In this document: piece by piece, positions 11,762-22,200 of the stretch | How positions within the stretch are numbered: position 1 is the stretch's first letter | Layout of the letters: every line of letters begins with the position of its first letter | Source: Arcuatula senhousia | Lineage: Eukaryota; Mollusca; Bivalvia; Mytilida; Mytilidae | Assembly (NCBI GenBank): GCA_963971305.1 | Contig: OZ020307.1 | Span: 11,855,501-11,919,500, forward strand | Length of the DNA: 64,000 bases | Direction of reading: 5' to 3' | Program-made: the position numbers and the translations under genes | Notes under the pieces: generated by a model | The model's input: only the letters and a program-made list of their open reading frames with translations | Told to the model about the DNA's origin: nothing | Database searches by the model: none

Positions 11762-12521
11762 CACAGGGACTTGCTCCCCTCTATCAATATTTTGTTAGAG
11801 TCAATGTGCGGTAGGAAAAAAACACAAGGGAGATACTACTTTTAACACCCCCCCTTTTCTTTAATTTGATTTTCTTTTAATAAATCATTGATCTCGTACC
11901 TTTTCTTATATAATTCGTTTCACAGATGATTTTCCTTTCCAAAACACCCAAATATATTTTCATTCATTGCATTTCGGCCTCAAAATTAGGCTTTGTTCGG
12001 GCAATTTTGTAAAATTTGGCAATCGCTTGGAAATGAAAAGCATTACCTAAAGGAAAAGTCTCGAAACTCGAAAGAAATCTGAATGAATTTTAATGACGTT
12101 TTTACTTTCGTTTAACGTTACATTTATTGGTAAAAGTCCCAAGAATGTACTTTCATTTTCATGTCCAAGCGATTGCCAAATTTTACAAAATTGTCCGAAC
12201 AAAGCCTAATTTTGAGGCCGAAATGCAATGAATGAAAATATATTTGGGTGTTTTGGAAAGGAAAATCATCTGTGAAACGAATTATATAAGAAAAGGTACG
12301 AGATCAATGATTTATTAAAAGAAAATCGAATTAAAGAAAAGGGGGGTGTTAAAAGTAGTATCTCCCTTGTGTTTTTGTACTGCACATTGACTATAACAAA
12401 ATATTGATAGAGGGGAGCAAGTCCCTGTGAATGAAGGTTGCAAAAACATGTTTTGATGACTTGTTTTTTTCCTACCGCACATTGACTCTAACAAAATATT
12501 GATAGAGGGGAGCAAGTCCCT
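11762..12521. mobile_element. Foldback element with arms of about 270 bp
   Basis: The sequence from CACAGGGACTTGCTCCCCTC (11762) to about 12035 recurs as its reverse complement between about 12155 and 12429, around a roughly 120-bp centre. Arms differ at few bases. A further copy of the outermost right end (12462-12521) is a perfect complement of the left end, better than the inner one. No transposase ORF. Confidence 0.7.
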
Positions 12522-12714
12522 GTGCCTAAACCAAGAACTTAACCAAAGTTGTTCATATGTAAAATGTAGGTCAAAGTCACCTTAATTCTAGTTTGTGTTG
12601 TGCTTCCCTGAGATATGGAACTCAACCTTTCATTATCCCCGAGGCCAACGGAGTTGGGGAGGTGACAAAGCGTTCGGTTCGTTCGTTCGTACGTTTGTAC
12701 GTTCGTACGTAATG
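12522..12714. repeat. Repeat fragments including a CCCCGAGGCC palindromic end
   Basis: 12522-12630 is family C-like in inverse orientation (GTAGGTCAAAGTCACCTT). 12643-12665 is TTATCCCCGAGGCCAACGG, AGTTGGGGA, an imperfect hairpin, followed by a GTTCGTTCGTACGTTTGTACG microsatellite. Confidence 0.4.
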
Positions 12715-13668
12715 GTTTTTGTCTCGCCTGCGACGAATAGTCGCGGAAGCGAGATATAGGTATTACTTTCCGGCGGCGGCGTCGTAAACTTTTTTGTAAT
12801 ACTTTTTTGAAAATGAATTACTTTAAAAGTATAATAGCTAGGTATCTGATATTTGGTATACAGACAGTTCAGGTTATGGTCTACGCAACTGTTACCACAC
12901 CGTGTGACCCTGACCCCATTATCATGCTCCAGTGACTCTGTAAACTTAAATCTTTTTTCAGGCCGAAAACTTCTTTGTAAGACTTTTGTGGAAAATTAAT
13001 TACTTGAAAAGTGTAATAGCTAGGCATCTGATATTTTGTATACAGACAGTTCAAGTTATGGTCTACACAACTGTCACCATGCCTCGTGACCCTGACCCCA
13101 TTTTCACGCTCCAGTGACTCTGTAAACTTAAATATTTTTTCAGGCAGAAAACTTCTTTGTATGTCTTTTGTGGAAAATGAGTTTCCTGAAAATTATAATA
13201 GCTAGGCATCTGATATTTGATATGCAGACAGTTGAGTATATGGTCTACGCAACTGTCACCATGTTATGTGACCTTGAACCCATTTTCACACTTCAGTGAC
13301 TCTGTGAACTTTTGTCTTTTTCGAGCTGTAACCTTTTTGAAAGACTTAAATTTGTGGAAAATTAATTACCTGAAAAGTATAATAGCTAAACATCTGATAT
13401 TTAGGATATTGATGAAATAAATTCGGATTTTTGTGTCTGTCACAATGTCATCTGACCTTGACCTCAAATTTACATTAAATGACTGTTACTATATTTTTTT
13501 GTGTGTTCCGTCTTTTATTTTAAGTCTTTTCTCAGTGACTATGATATCTAGAATCATTTTTGTTGGTCCACAGGAAAATGTCAATAAATAATGAATGTAT
13601 AGTTGAATAACTAGGCATTCCGATGGTGCCAGCAGGCGAGACATACTTTAGTGTTAACTCTTGTTTGT
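12715..13668 (-). mobile_element. Family A element A2
   Basis: Hairpin end at 12719-12755 (TGTCTCGCCTGCGAC, then GTCGCGGAAGCGAGATA), then TTTCCGGCGGCGGCGTCG, then four diverged units of about 180 bp (GTGGAAAATGAATTA-type words near 12810, 12989, 13170 and 13357). The far end is GGCGAGACATACTTTAGTGTTAACTC. Same plan as A1. Confidence 0.6.
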
Positions 13669-13905
13669 CAACAACTTTGGAACTAAACATTATAGAGGGG
13701 TGATATTGGGCCAGTGGGTACATCTTGGATAGTAACCAGCATCCGTACCAAAATTAGGTTACCTTGACCTACATTTGCTGCATGAGTGACTCGGGTTAAA
13801 GTTTTGGTTAAGGTCCATATCTCAGCAACTGCAAGTGATAGCGAGATGACATTGGGTCAGTGACTCAGTGGGTACATCTTGAATAGTAATTGCTCACCTG
13901 ACATA
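13669..13905 (+). repeat. Family C array, continuation
   Basis: One and a half more units of the roughly 144-bp repeat (CTTGGATAGTAACCAGCATC, TTACCTTGACCTACATTTGC, GGTTAAGGTCCATATCTC). Probably one array with 10440-11500, split by later insertions. Confidence 0.5.
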
Positions 13906-15665
13906 TGTGCCTGAAGTAAAGGTTATTAGGCAAAGTCTATTTGACAATGAAAGGGTCATAAGATTAATAAGGGGGTCATCTGACAATATGGTGGATCTGA
14001 AGGTGCTGATCACTTCTGTTCTCAATCAAAATCTAAAAATATGTCACCATCTTTGAGTTATTTGCAAAAAAATGCAGTTTAACCTAATGTTCGATTTTTA
14101 GCCACAGCAGCCATGTTTTACAACCAATCCAAAATCCCCACATCAGTTCTAAAGGGAAAGGTCCTACAACGTTCACCCTATTACATATTTTGTAGATCTT
14201 GATGTGCTCAACAATATGCAATTTAAATTTCTCAAATATCTAGTATAGTTTTCAAGATATTGAGCTAAACAGGTGCAAAATTTGCAAAAAATCCACAAAA
14301 AGGGCAATAACTCCTACATGGGTTGTTGGATTTTCTTCAAAATTTCAGAGCTGGTAGATCTTGAGGTGCTGATCACTTTTGATCCAATCAAAATTTTAAA
14401 ATCTGTCACCATTTTAGAGTTATTTGCAAAAAACTGCCATTTTCCCCTATGTTCTATTTTTAGCCACAGCGGCCATGTTTTACAACCAATCAAAAATCCC
14501 CACATCAGTTCTATACACCTAATGCTAATAAATAACTATACTAAGTTTGGTTCCAATTGGACTTAAAGTGTCAGAGGAGTTAACGTTTTTAATGTAATGA
14601 GGAAATGCTGTTAAAATGCTCAATTTTGACCTTCTAAGGGCAATAACACCTAAAAGGAAAGGTCCTATAACGTTGACCCTTTTACATATTTTGTAGATCT
14701 TGATGTGCTCAACAATATGCAATTTAAATTTCTCAAATATCTAGTATAGTTTTCAAGATATTGAGCTAAACAGGTGCAAAATTTGCAAAAAATCCACAAA
14801 AAGGGCAATAACTCCTACATGGGTTGTTGGATTTTCTTCAAAATTTCAGAGCTGGTAGATCTTGAGGTGCTGATCACTTTTGTTCCATCAAAAATTTTAA
14901 AATCTGTCACCATTTTAGAGTTATTTGCAAAAAACTGCCATTTTCCCCTATGTTCTATTTTTAGCCACAGCGGCCATGTTTTACGACCAATCAAAAATCC
15001 CCACATCAGTTCTATACACCTAATGCTAATAAATAACTATACCAAGTTTGGTTCCAATTGGACTTAAAGTGTCAGAGGAGTTAACGTTTTAATGTAATGA
15101 GGAAATGCTGTTAAAATGCTCAATTTTGACATTCTAAGGGCAATAACTCCTAAAAGGAAAGGTCCTATAACGTTGACCCTATTACATATTTTGTAGATCT
15201 TGATGTGCTTAACAATATGCAATTTAAATTTCTCAAATATCTAGTATAGTTTTCAAGATATTGAGCTAAACAGGTGCAAGATTTGCAAAAAATCCACAAA
15301 AAGGGCAATAACTCCTACATGGGCTGTTGGATTTTCTTCAAAATTTCAAAGTAGGTAGATCTTGAGGTGCTGATCACTTTTACCATATGCCAGAATTTTG
15401 ATTTCTGAAGCCGTTTTTGAGTTATTTGCAAAAAGCTGCATTTTACCCCTATGTTCTATTTTTAGCCATGGCGGCCATGTTTTACGTTGAATCAAAAATC
15501 CCCACATCAGTTCTAAGCACCGAATGCTAATGAACAACCATACAAAGTTTGGTTGCAATTGGACTTATCGTGTCAGAGGAGTTAACGTTTTAAAAAGTTT
15601 ACGGACGACGGACGCCAAGTGATGACAATAGCCCACATGACCCTTCGGGTCAGGTGAGCTAAAAA
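13906..15665 (+). mobile_element. Family B element B3 with 501-bp internal duplications
   Basis: Begins with GCTCACCTGACATATGTGCC and ends with a GACGACGGACGCC stretch, CAAGTGATGACAATAGC and the family B hairpin GACCCTTCGGGTCAGGTGAGCTAAAAA (split). Inside, a block including GGTGCAAAATTTGCAAAAAA recurs at 14273, 14774 and 15276 (501/502 bp). The identical ORFs of about 97 codons in these blocks are copies of non-coding repeat. Confidence 0.6.
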
Positions 15666-15861
15666 GTGATGGGAATAAATGAAGTTTGGTTTGTATATAT
15701 AACTACATATATAAAGAGCAGCTCATTCTGACAGAGATAGACTGAGTGTTGACAAGTAATAATCTTTGAGACCAATGTATTAGATTTTGAAATAATATTG
15801 ACACTGAATATCAAAATACATGCTTGATAGATTCTCACATGCTAAATGAAGAGACATAACA
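15666..15861. other. Short unique spacer between B3 and B4
   Basis: AT-rich; no gene or repeat recognised. Confidence 0.3.
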
Positions 15862-17322
15862 AGAGGCTCCCAGGAGCCTGAATCGCTCACCTGACATATG
15901 TGCCTGAAGTAAAGGTTATAAGGCATAATCTATTTAACGTTGAAAGGGTCATAAGATTAATAAGGGGGTCATCTGACAATATGGTGGATCTAAAGGTGCT
16001 GATCACTTTTGTTCTCAATCAAAATCTAAAAATCTGTCACCCTTTTTGAGTTACTTGCAAAAAAATGCAGTTTAACCTAATGTTCTATTTTTAGCCACAG
16101 CGGCCATGTTTTACAACCAATCAAAAATCCCCAAAACAGTTCTATACACCTAATAATAATAAACAATAATACCAAGTTTGGTTCCATTTGGACTTAAAGT
16201 GTCAGAGGAGTTAACATTTTCAAAATAAGGAAATGCAGTTAAAATAATCAATTTTGACGTTCTAAGGGCAATAACTCCTCAAAGGAAAGGTCCTACAACG
16301 TTGACCCTGTTACAAATTTTGTAGAATAGATCTTGATGCGCTTAACAATATGCAATTTAAATTTCTCAAATATCTTGTATTGTTTTCAAGATATTGAGCT
16401 AAACAGGTGCAAAATTTGCAAAAAATCCACAAAAAGGGCAATAACTCCTACATGGGTTGTTGGATTTTCTTCAAAATTTCAGAGCTGGTAGATCTTGAGG
16501 TGCTGATCACTTTTGTTCCAATCAAAATTTTGAAATCTGTCACCGTTTTAGAGTTATTTGCAAAAAACTGCCATTTACCCCTATGTTCTATTTTTAGCCA
16601 CAGGGGCCATGTTTTACAACCAATCAAAAATCCCCACATCAGTTCTATACACCTAATGCTAATGAACAACTATACCAAGTTTGGTTCCATTTGGACTTAA
16701 AGTGTCAGAGGAGTTAACGTTTTCAATGTAATGAGGAAATGCTGTTAAAATGCTAAATTTTGACGTTCTAAGGGCAATAACTCCTAAAAGGAAAGGTCCT
16801 ACAACGTTGACCCTGTTACATATTTTGTAGATCTTGATGTGCTTAACAATATGCAACTTAAATTTCTCAAATATCTAGTATAGTTTTCAAGATATTGAGC
16901 TAAACAGGTGCAAAATTTGCAAAAAATCCACAAAAAGGGCAATAACTCCTACATGGGTCGTTGGATTTTCTTCAAAATTTCAGGGTAGGTAGATCTTGAG
17001 GTGCTGATCACTTTTACCCATGCCAGAATTTTGATATCTGTAGCCATTTTTGAGTTATTTGCAAAAAACTGCATTTTACCCCTATGTTCTATTTTTAGCC
17101 ATGGCGGCCATGTTTTACGACGAATCAAAAATCCCCACATCAGTTTTAAGCACCGAATGCTAATGAACAACCATACCAAGTTTGGTTGCAATTGGACTTA
17201 TGGTGTCAGAGGAGTTAACGTTTTAAAAAGTTTACGGACGACGGACGACGGACGGACGATGGACGACGGACGCCAAGTGATGACAATAGCTCACATGACC
17301 CTTCGGGTCAGGTGAGCTAAAA
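15862..17322 (+). mobile_element. Family B element B4
   Basis: Complete by both signatures: CAAGAGGCTCCCAGGAGCCT (about 15861) and GAATCGCTCACCTGACATAT at the start, hairpin CACATGACCCTTCGGGTCAGG and GTGAGCTAAAAA at the end. The block at 16407 recurs at 16910. GACGACGGACGACGGACGG precedes the hairpin. It ends 113 bp from the ECI1 stop codon. Confidence 0.65.
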
Positions 17323-17337
17323 ACACCTTATTAAAAT

Positions 17338-17343
17338 TTTATT
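17338..17343 (-). promoter_or_regulatory. Candidate ECI1 poly(A) signal
   Basis: AATAAA on the - strand (TTTATT on +), 92 bp beyond the ECI1 stop and just before the family B4 element. Confidence 0.45.
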
Positions 17344-17434
17344 TCCTTTTAACAGGAAAACAAGATATTGATTGTATATGAAAATAAATAAATTTTGTTT
17401 GTCTAATTGATAGCCTTTAATAATGTCACAATCA

Positions 17435-17604
17435 CTATTTTGCTTTCCTATTTTTTAGCTGTTCTAAGTACATTCCTAGAGACTTCTGAACTTTATCTTG
17501 AAAACAGAACTTGACAAAGTTTTGTATATCCTCCTCCTGTTTGCTGCGTAATCTATTTGCATATTCCATTCTATTTTGATGTTTTGTAGCAACAAGAGCC
17601 AATT
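17435..17604 (-). CDS. ECI1: ECI1 last coding exon (enoyl-CoA delta isomerase 1, C-terminus)
   Basis: On the - strand a tttttcag acceptor (AG at 17606-17605) opens an exon reading LALVATKHQNRMEYANRLRS, then EEDIQNFVKFC and QKSLGMYLEQLK, and stops at TAG (17435-17437). This matches the C-terminal helix region of mitochondrial delta3,delta2-enoyl-CoA isomerase (human: DVQNFVSFISKDSIQKSLQMYLE). The first base completes the codon split at the preceding exon (phase 1). The ending RKAK is not a peroxisomal SKL-type signal, consistent with the mitochondrial paralogue ECI1. Confidence 0.87.
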
Positions 17605-17770
17605 CTGAAAAACAAAATATCGAGACAAATCACATGACTGTTGACACCATACTTGAATGAAGGCATGACTATATTTAAATGCAAATATAAAACAACCTAA
17701 ACTACCCTAGAATGCTGACAGAGTCAGAAAGAGCTTGGTCAAAAAAACAAAAACATCTCAAGATTTCCAA

Positions 17771-19163
17771 ACAAGAGGCTCCCAAGAGCCTGAATCGCTC
17801 ACCTGATTTACACAGATACATATATTTGTAGATATCATTGTGCTTAACCATATGCGATTTAAATTTCTGAAATATCTTAGTTAGTTTTTAAGATATTGGG
17901 CTTAATAAGTGCAAATTTGGCGAAAATTAGGAAAAAGAACAATAACTCCCACATCAGCAGTCAGATCTTTTTTGAAATTTCAGGACAGGTAAATCTTAAC
18001 ATGCTGATCACTTTTGATTCTTACACAATTTTGATATCTGAAACCATTTTTGAGTTATTAGCAAAAAAATGCAATTTATCCCTATGTTCTATTTTTAGCC
18101 ATGGTGGCCATGTTTTTTTTACGAATAAAAAATCTGACAATAGAGTTGTAGCAGATAAGCTATTAAACAATGGAAAATGGTAAATTTTGACGCTTTAAGG
18201 GCCATAACTCCTAAGTCATATGCAATTTGAATTTTTAAAATATCTTGTATAGTTTTCAAGATATAGGGCTAAATAAGTGCAAAATTTTCAAAAAATCCAG
18301 AAAAAGGGCAATAACTCCTATGTCGATTGTTGGATCTTCTTGAAAATTTCAGAGCAGGTAGATCTTGAGATGCTGATCACTTTTGTCTCCCATCAGAATT
18401 TTGATATCTGTAACTATTTTTGAGTAATTAGCAAAAAACTGCAATTTACCCCGATGTTCTATTTTTAGCCATGGCGGCCATATTTTTTGACGAATCAAAA
18501 TCTCAACAATAGAATTGTAGCAATTATGCTATTAAGCAACTGTGCTAAGTTTGGTTGAAGTTGGATGCATGGTGTCAGACAATCTCATCTTTGAAATTCA
18601 CAGGAAAAGTAATGAAAAATGGTAAATTTTGACGCTTTAAGGGCCATAACTCCTAAAAGAAATGGTTCTACAGCTTTGACCTAATAACATGAAACATAGA
18701 TTTTGACGTGCTTAATCATATGCAATTTGAATTTTTAAATTATCTTGTATAGTTTTCAAGATATAGGGCTAAATAAGTGCAAAATTTTCAAAAAATCCAG
18801 AAAAAGGGCAATAACTCCTACATCGGTTGTTGGATCTTTTTGAAAATTTCTGGGCAGGTAGATCTTGAGGTGCTGATCACTTTTACCTGCCAGAATTTTG
18901 ATATCTGTGACCGTTTTTGAGTTATTTGCAAAAAACTATATTTGACCCCCCTGTTCTATTTTTAGTAACAGCGGCCATGTTTTTTGACGTATCAAAAATC
19001 CCAACGCAAACTTTTTGCACAATACCCTAAGGAACAACCATATCAAGTTTGGCTGCAATTGGTCAAGCAGTTTCAGAGAAGAAGATGTTTGAAAAAGCTA
19101 ACGGACGACGGACGCAAAGTGATGGCAATAGCTCACATGACCCTTCGGGTCAGGTGAACTAAA
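17771..19163 (+). mobile_element. Family B element B5 (in ECI1 intron)
   Basis: Start CAAGAGGCTCCCAAGAGCCT, then GAATCGCTCACCTGA; end GACGACGGACGC, then CACATGACCCTTCGGGTCAGG and TGAACTAAAAAA. Internal blocks of about 510 bp (AAGGGCAATAACTCC words near 18300 and 18800). More diverged than B3 and B4. The hairpin stem has one changed base (GTGAACT). Confidence 0.6.
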
Positions 19164-19473
19164 AAAAAACCAGATTCACTTAAATGTTTATTATGCACAT
19201 CATAACATGCTGCAAAGAAACTATACAATATTTCAGAACTGTACTTTAAATAGTTATTGATTTTCAGTGGTCGCAAGAAATTGTAGACTTATGGGCGGAC
19301 AAAATGAAGATATAGGACATCTGCATCTCTGATATAGGGCCGATATTTACAAGGAAATGTTTACGATTTCAATGGAAAATATCAATGTTATTAAAGTGAT
19401 TTTTATTCTATTTTTGTACAGAAATGGTGTAATGAAATAGTTTACAAGGTAATTGATATGACTAAAATCTTAC
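19164..19473. other. ECI1 intron sequence
   Basis: Contains GGGCGGACAAAATGAAGATATAGGAC..ATCTGCATCTCTGATATAGGGCC (about 19300-19345), a relic of a family D 3' end. No exon. Confidence 0.4.
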
Positions 19474-19652
19474 TAGGTATCTTTAGGAATGCAGACATCT
19501 GTTTTTCAGCAGTAGACATGATATCTTCACTAGGTACTACTTGGTCAATTAGTCCTTTGTTCAAGGCCTCATCTGTAGTGAAAAGTTTTCCCAATAACAA
19601 AGCTAGCTCCGTTTCTCTGTGTCCTATGGTGTTTACCATTAAATCCTTAAAC
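19474..19652 (-). CDS. ECI1: ECI1 exon (IGHRETELALLLGKLF segment)
   Basis: This 179-bp exon has acceptor gttttaag|G (AG at 19654-19653) and donor CCTA|gtaag (GT at 19473-19472). It reads FKDLMVNTIGHRETELALL, then GKLFTTDEALNKGLIDQVVP. This matches the segment after the active site in ECI1, including the EALxxGLIDQVVP motif shared by crotonase-fold enzymes. Its first base completes the Trp codon begun in the 20-nt exon at 26136-26155 (TG|G). Confidence 0.92.
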
Positions 19653-20530
19653 CTTAAAACAAAGAGATAGAACATTTTAATTGTTAAATATTGTGTACAT
19701 TTGAAAATAAGAAGTAATTCTCACTTTCAAATTTTACACTCAAGCATTGATTTGTGCTGTTTTCTTTATAATAAGGTCCCATGCCAAGCCTAAAAAATTC
19801 TAACTCGTTAAACAGAAGTAGGTAATCGACAGACCTGAAAACGCATCCCACCATATGAGACCCCTACCTGAGGCTGCATACCAAATATCAAAAGCCTAGG
19901 ATTAATAGTAGCTGAGAAATCTAATACGAAAAAAGTGTGACAAAAGGAAGCACAGCATATATATGTCCGCCCTCTGTATTGCAGCAGGGGACAATTATTG
20001 ATATTCAGCACACATGAAAGAACAATTCCCAAACTCCATTATTTTTGTTGTTGATGATTTAAGAAAACGTAAAAAAATCCTTCCTTGTAAGTTGACCTCT
20101 ATAATTACAGAAGATGCGAAGCTTTAATTGGGCATTAAAATGTCAAAACTCAGAAAGATCAACTTCAAGGACAAAATTTGTCAACACATATGATAAAAAG
20201 ATGAAGAAACAGACAACAAAAAACAACCAAAGAGTAATCAGTAATGCAAACTCAAGGCGTAACAAGTGTGAACTCAGATGCTCAAGAATGGTAAGATTGA
20301 GAAAAAACTTTAGTTTTAGGCCAATACAATAAATAGCCTAGATTCTCATCTTCTTCTGCCCCAATTTTCATCTGCCTGAAAATATTTCATTTGTTTTTTG
20401 TTTTTTTTGGCAGATGACGTTCATTTTTGGTTGATTTCCTTTTAAATGACAGAATATTTTATTAAAATGGATAAAAAAAAAATTTAAAAAATTGTCATCC
20501 ACCCCATATTTTCAAGAAATTTAGATGAAA
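19653..20530. other. ECI1 intron with an interspersed repeat (family R2, copy 1)
   Basis: Around 20190-20310, AAACAACCAAAGAGTAATCAG, AACTCAAGGCGTAACAAGTGT and GAACTCAGATGCTC resemble 43760-43925 in the same order and orientation. The 72-codon ORF here is a product of that repeat. Otherwise no feature. Confidence 0.4.
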
Positions 20531-20746
20531 ATGGTAATTTTTGAATCTCAAGAAGAGATTTTATTTTAACTCATTAGGTTAAATATACTTACAATGTTAC
20601 TATTAATAATATTGAATATAAGATTTCACGTATTAGTACGTCCACCGTAAACACGGAGATGATTAAGATTTAAACATCACGTGATGTACATCTCCATAAC
20701 AAGCTACCTGTATGAATACAGGTAAGTAATCACTTTTAAAATTTTT
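20531..20746 (-). repeat. DIRS 3' inverted terminal repeat with extension
   Basis: 20558-20746 is the inverse of 25894-26078. 20531-20557 is the extra outer segment found only at this end, as expected for the extended ITR of DIRS elements. Contains CATCACGTGATG and an ACCTGTAT..ATACAGGT hairpin, both also in the other copy. Confidence 0.9.
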
Positions 20747-20802
20747 AACTCTAACTACAACAATAGCAAGTTAAAGAAATTTTGGGGACGGATGGTGGTC
20801 CC

Positions 20803-20920
20803 TTGTAAGTATATTTAACCTAATGAGTTAAAATAAAATCTCTTCTTGAGATTCAAAAATTACCATTTTATTTTAACTCGGTTAAATATACTTACAATGT
20901 TACTATTAATAATATTGAAT
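20803..20920 (-). repeat. DIRS internal complementary region
   Basis: 20803-20866 is the reverse complement of the outer 3' end (20531-20594). 20865-20920 is the reverse complement of the outer 5' end (26078 inwards). The two halves abut at TACCATTTTA, so the region mirrors the joined ends of the circular form. This is the diagnostic DIRS feature used to complete the ends during reverse transcription. Confidence 0.9.
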
Positions 20921-21213
20921 ACTCACTGATTTCAAAGCAGTGAATTCAGGTGGTGGCAGAAAAATTTCTTGTCTGTGCATCAAAATAAACAACGTCAAAA
21001 AACATTCTGAACAGGTTCCCATCACCAATAAACAAAAAACAATGAACAACAAACAGCTATTTACAGGAAACATTGCAGTATTCAATCTGTAAAATAACAA
21101 TGAAAACATATTGTTCATTACAATGTATAAAATCATACATCATCAAACATATAAATAAAGTAATAACACTGTATTATCTCAATATATATACAACTAAAAA
21201 TTACTTTTTAATT

Positions 21214-22200
21214 CTATTGTAATACTTTCTCAAAGTCCATATCTCTAAGATAGAACTTAACAAAAGTTGACTCAGAAGACCAATCTGCAGCATCTAAAAT
21301 AGAATTTGTTGATGCCCCATTATATAAAGCCCAACTTGGCGCAACAGCCCTGGTCGAATGACCCCTAACCTTCATAGACTTATCAGAATAAGCTTCCTGA
21401 ACAGTTTGAACAATCCATTTTGAAATTGTCACAGCTGAAACTGGCTTGTGAGGCTCATTGATTGATAAAAATAATTTTGTTCTATCTGAAGCCTCTAGTT
21501 TTTTTCTCAACTTTTTTGTTCTTTCCAAATAAGAAGTAACAGCTCTTTTTGGATCTAACAATATTTTTTCAGGAAAATGGGGAACATAAATCTTTACCCC
21601 TAAATGCCCTTGGCGATCTTGTTTGGACAAACCGTGACGAATGAAAGATATGCCTTTATCCTGCACTCTCATTGACTCATGATCTATTCTAAGACTTTGT
21701 AAATCACTACATCTTCTGAATGTAGTGATAGCTACAAGAAAAACTGTTTTCAAAGTGATAAACTTTAAAGTTGCTTTCTCCATGGGTTCAAAAGGTTTGT
21801 TTTCTAAAACCTTCAACACCCTTTCTAAATCCCATTCTGGTAATAATTTCTTTTTGGGCGGCCTAGAATGAAACACACCCTTAACTAATCTAACAATAGA
21901 AGGATGTTTACCCACTTGAAAATTGTCAATTGGAGGTAAAACTGCGGATAACATAGATCGATACCCAGAAATTGTTCGATATTGTAGCCCTAAATGAAAT
22001 AAATAAGCTAAAAATTCTGAAATTTGTGCTAAAGTGGCACAATAGGGATCAATCTGTTGTTCAGCACACCAGCTATTGTACTTTTCGAATTTCTTAGAAT
22101 AGTCTCTTTGTGTGCCCTCTCGCCATGAAGCTTGGAGCAAATTTCTAACTGACTCTGAAAATCCTTTTGATTCGAAATTTCTGTGGAAAGCAGCCATGCT
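21214..22200 (-). CDS. DIRS tyrosine recombinase (domain extent)
   Basis: The C-terminal part of a frame open from 24015 to 21214 encodes a phage-integrase-fold recombinase. An N-terminal SAM-like region (WREGTQRDYSKKFEKYNSWC) precedes the catalytic part. The catalytic set is visible: Arg in TFRRCSDLQSLR, His-x-x-Arg in GHSTRA, and Tyr in FVKFYLRD near the C-terminus. It would join circular cDNA to target DNA without target duplication. The domain looks intact. The true start is uncertain because the frame remains open far upstream, on top of RT/RNase H. Confidence 0.88.
   Translation of the reverse strand, partial: SMAAFHRNFESKGFSESVRNLLQASWREGTQRDYSKKFEKYNSWCAEQQIDPYCATLAQISEFLAYLFHLGLQYRTISGYRSMLSAVLPPIDNFQVGKHPSIVRLVKGVFHSRPPKKKLLPEWDLERVLKVLENKPFEPMEKATLKFITLKTVFLVAITTFRRCSDLQSLRIDHESMRVQDKGISFIRHGLSKQDRQGHLGVKIYVPHFPEKILLDPKRAVTSYLERTKKLRKKLEASDRTKLFLSINEPHKPVSAVTISKWIVQTVQEAYSDKSMKVRGHSTRAVAPSWALYNGASTNSILDAADWSSESTFVKFYLRDMDFEKVLQ

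Noticed and set aside
14273..16700. Near-identical ORFs of about 97 codons at 14273, 14774 and 16407
   Set aside because: They are copies of one block of family B elements. The frame is open in both strands by composition, and the diverged copies at 15276 and 16910 are not open over the same span.
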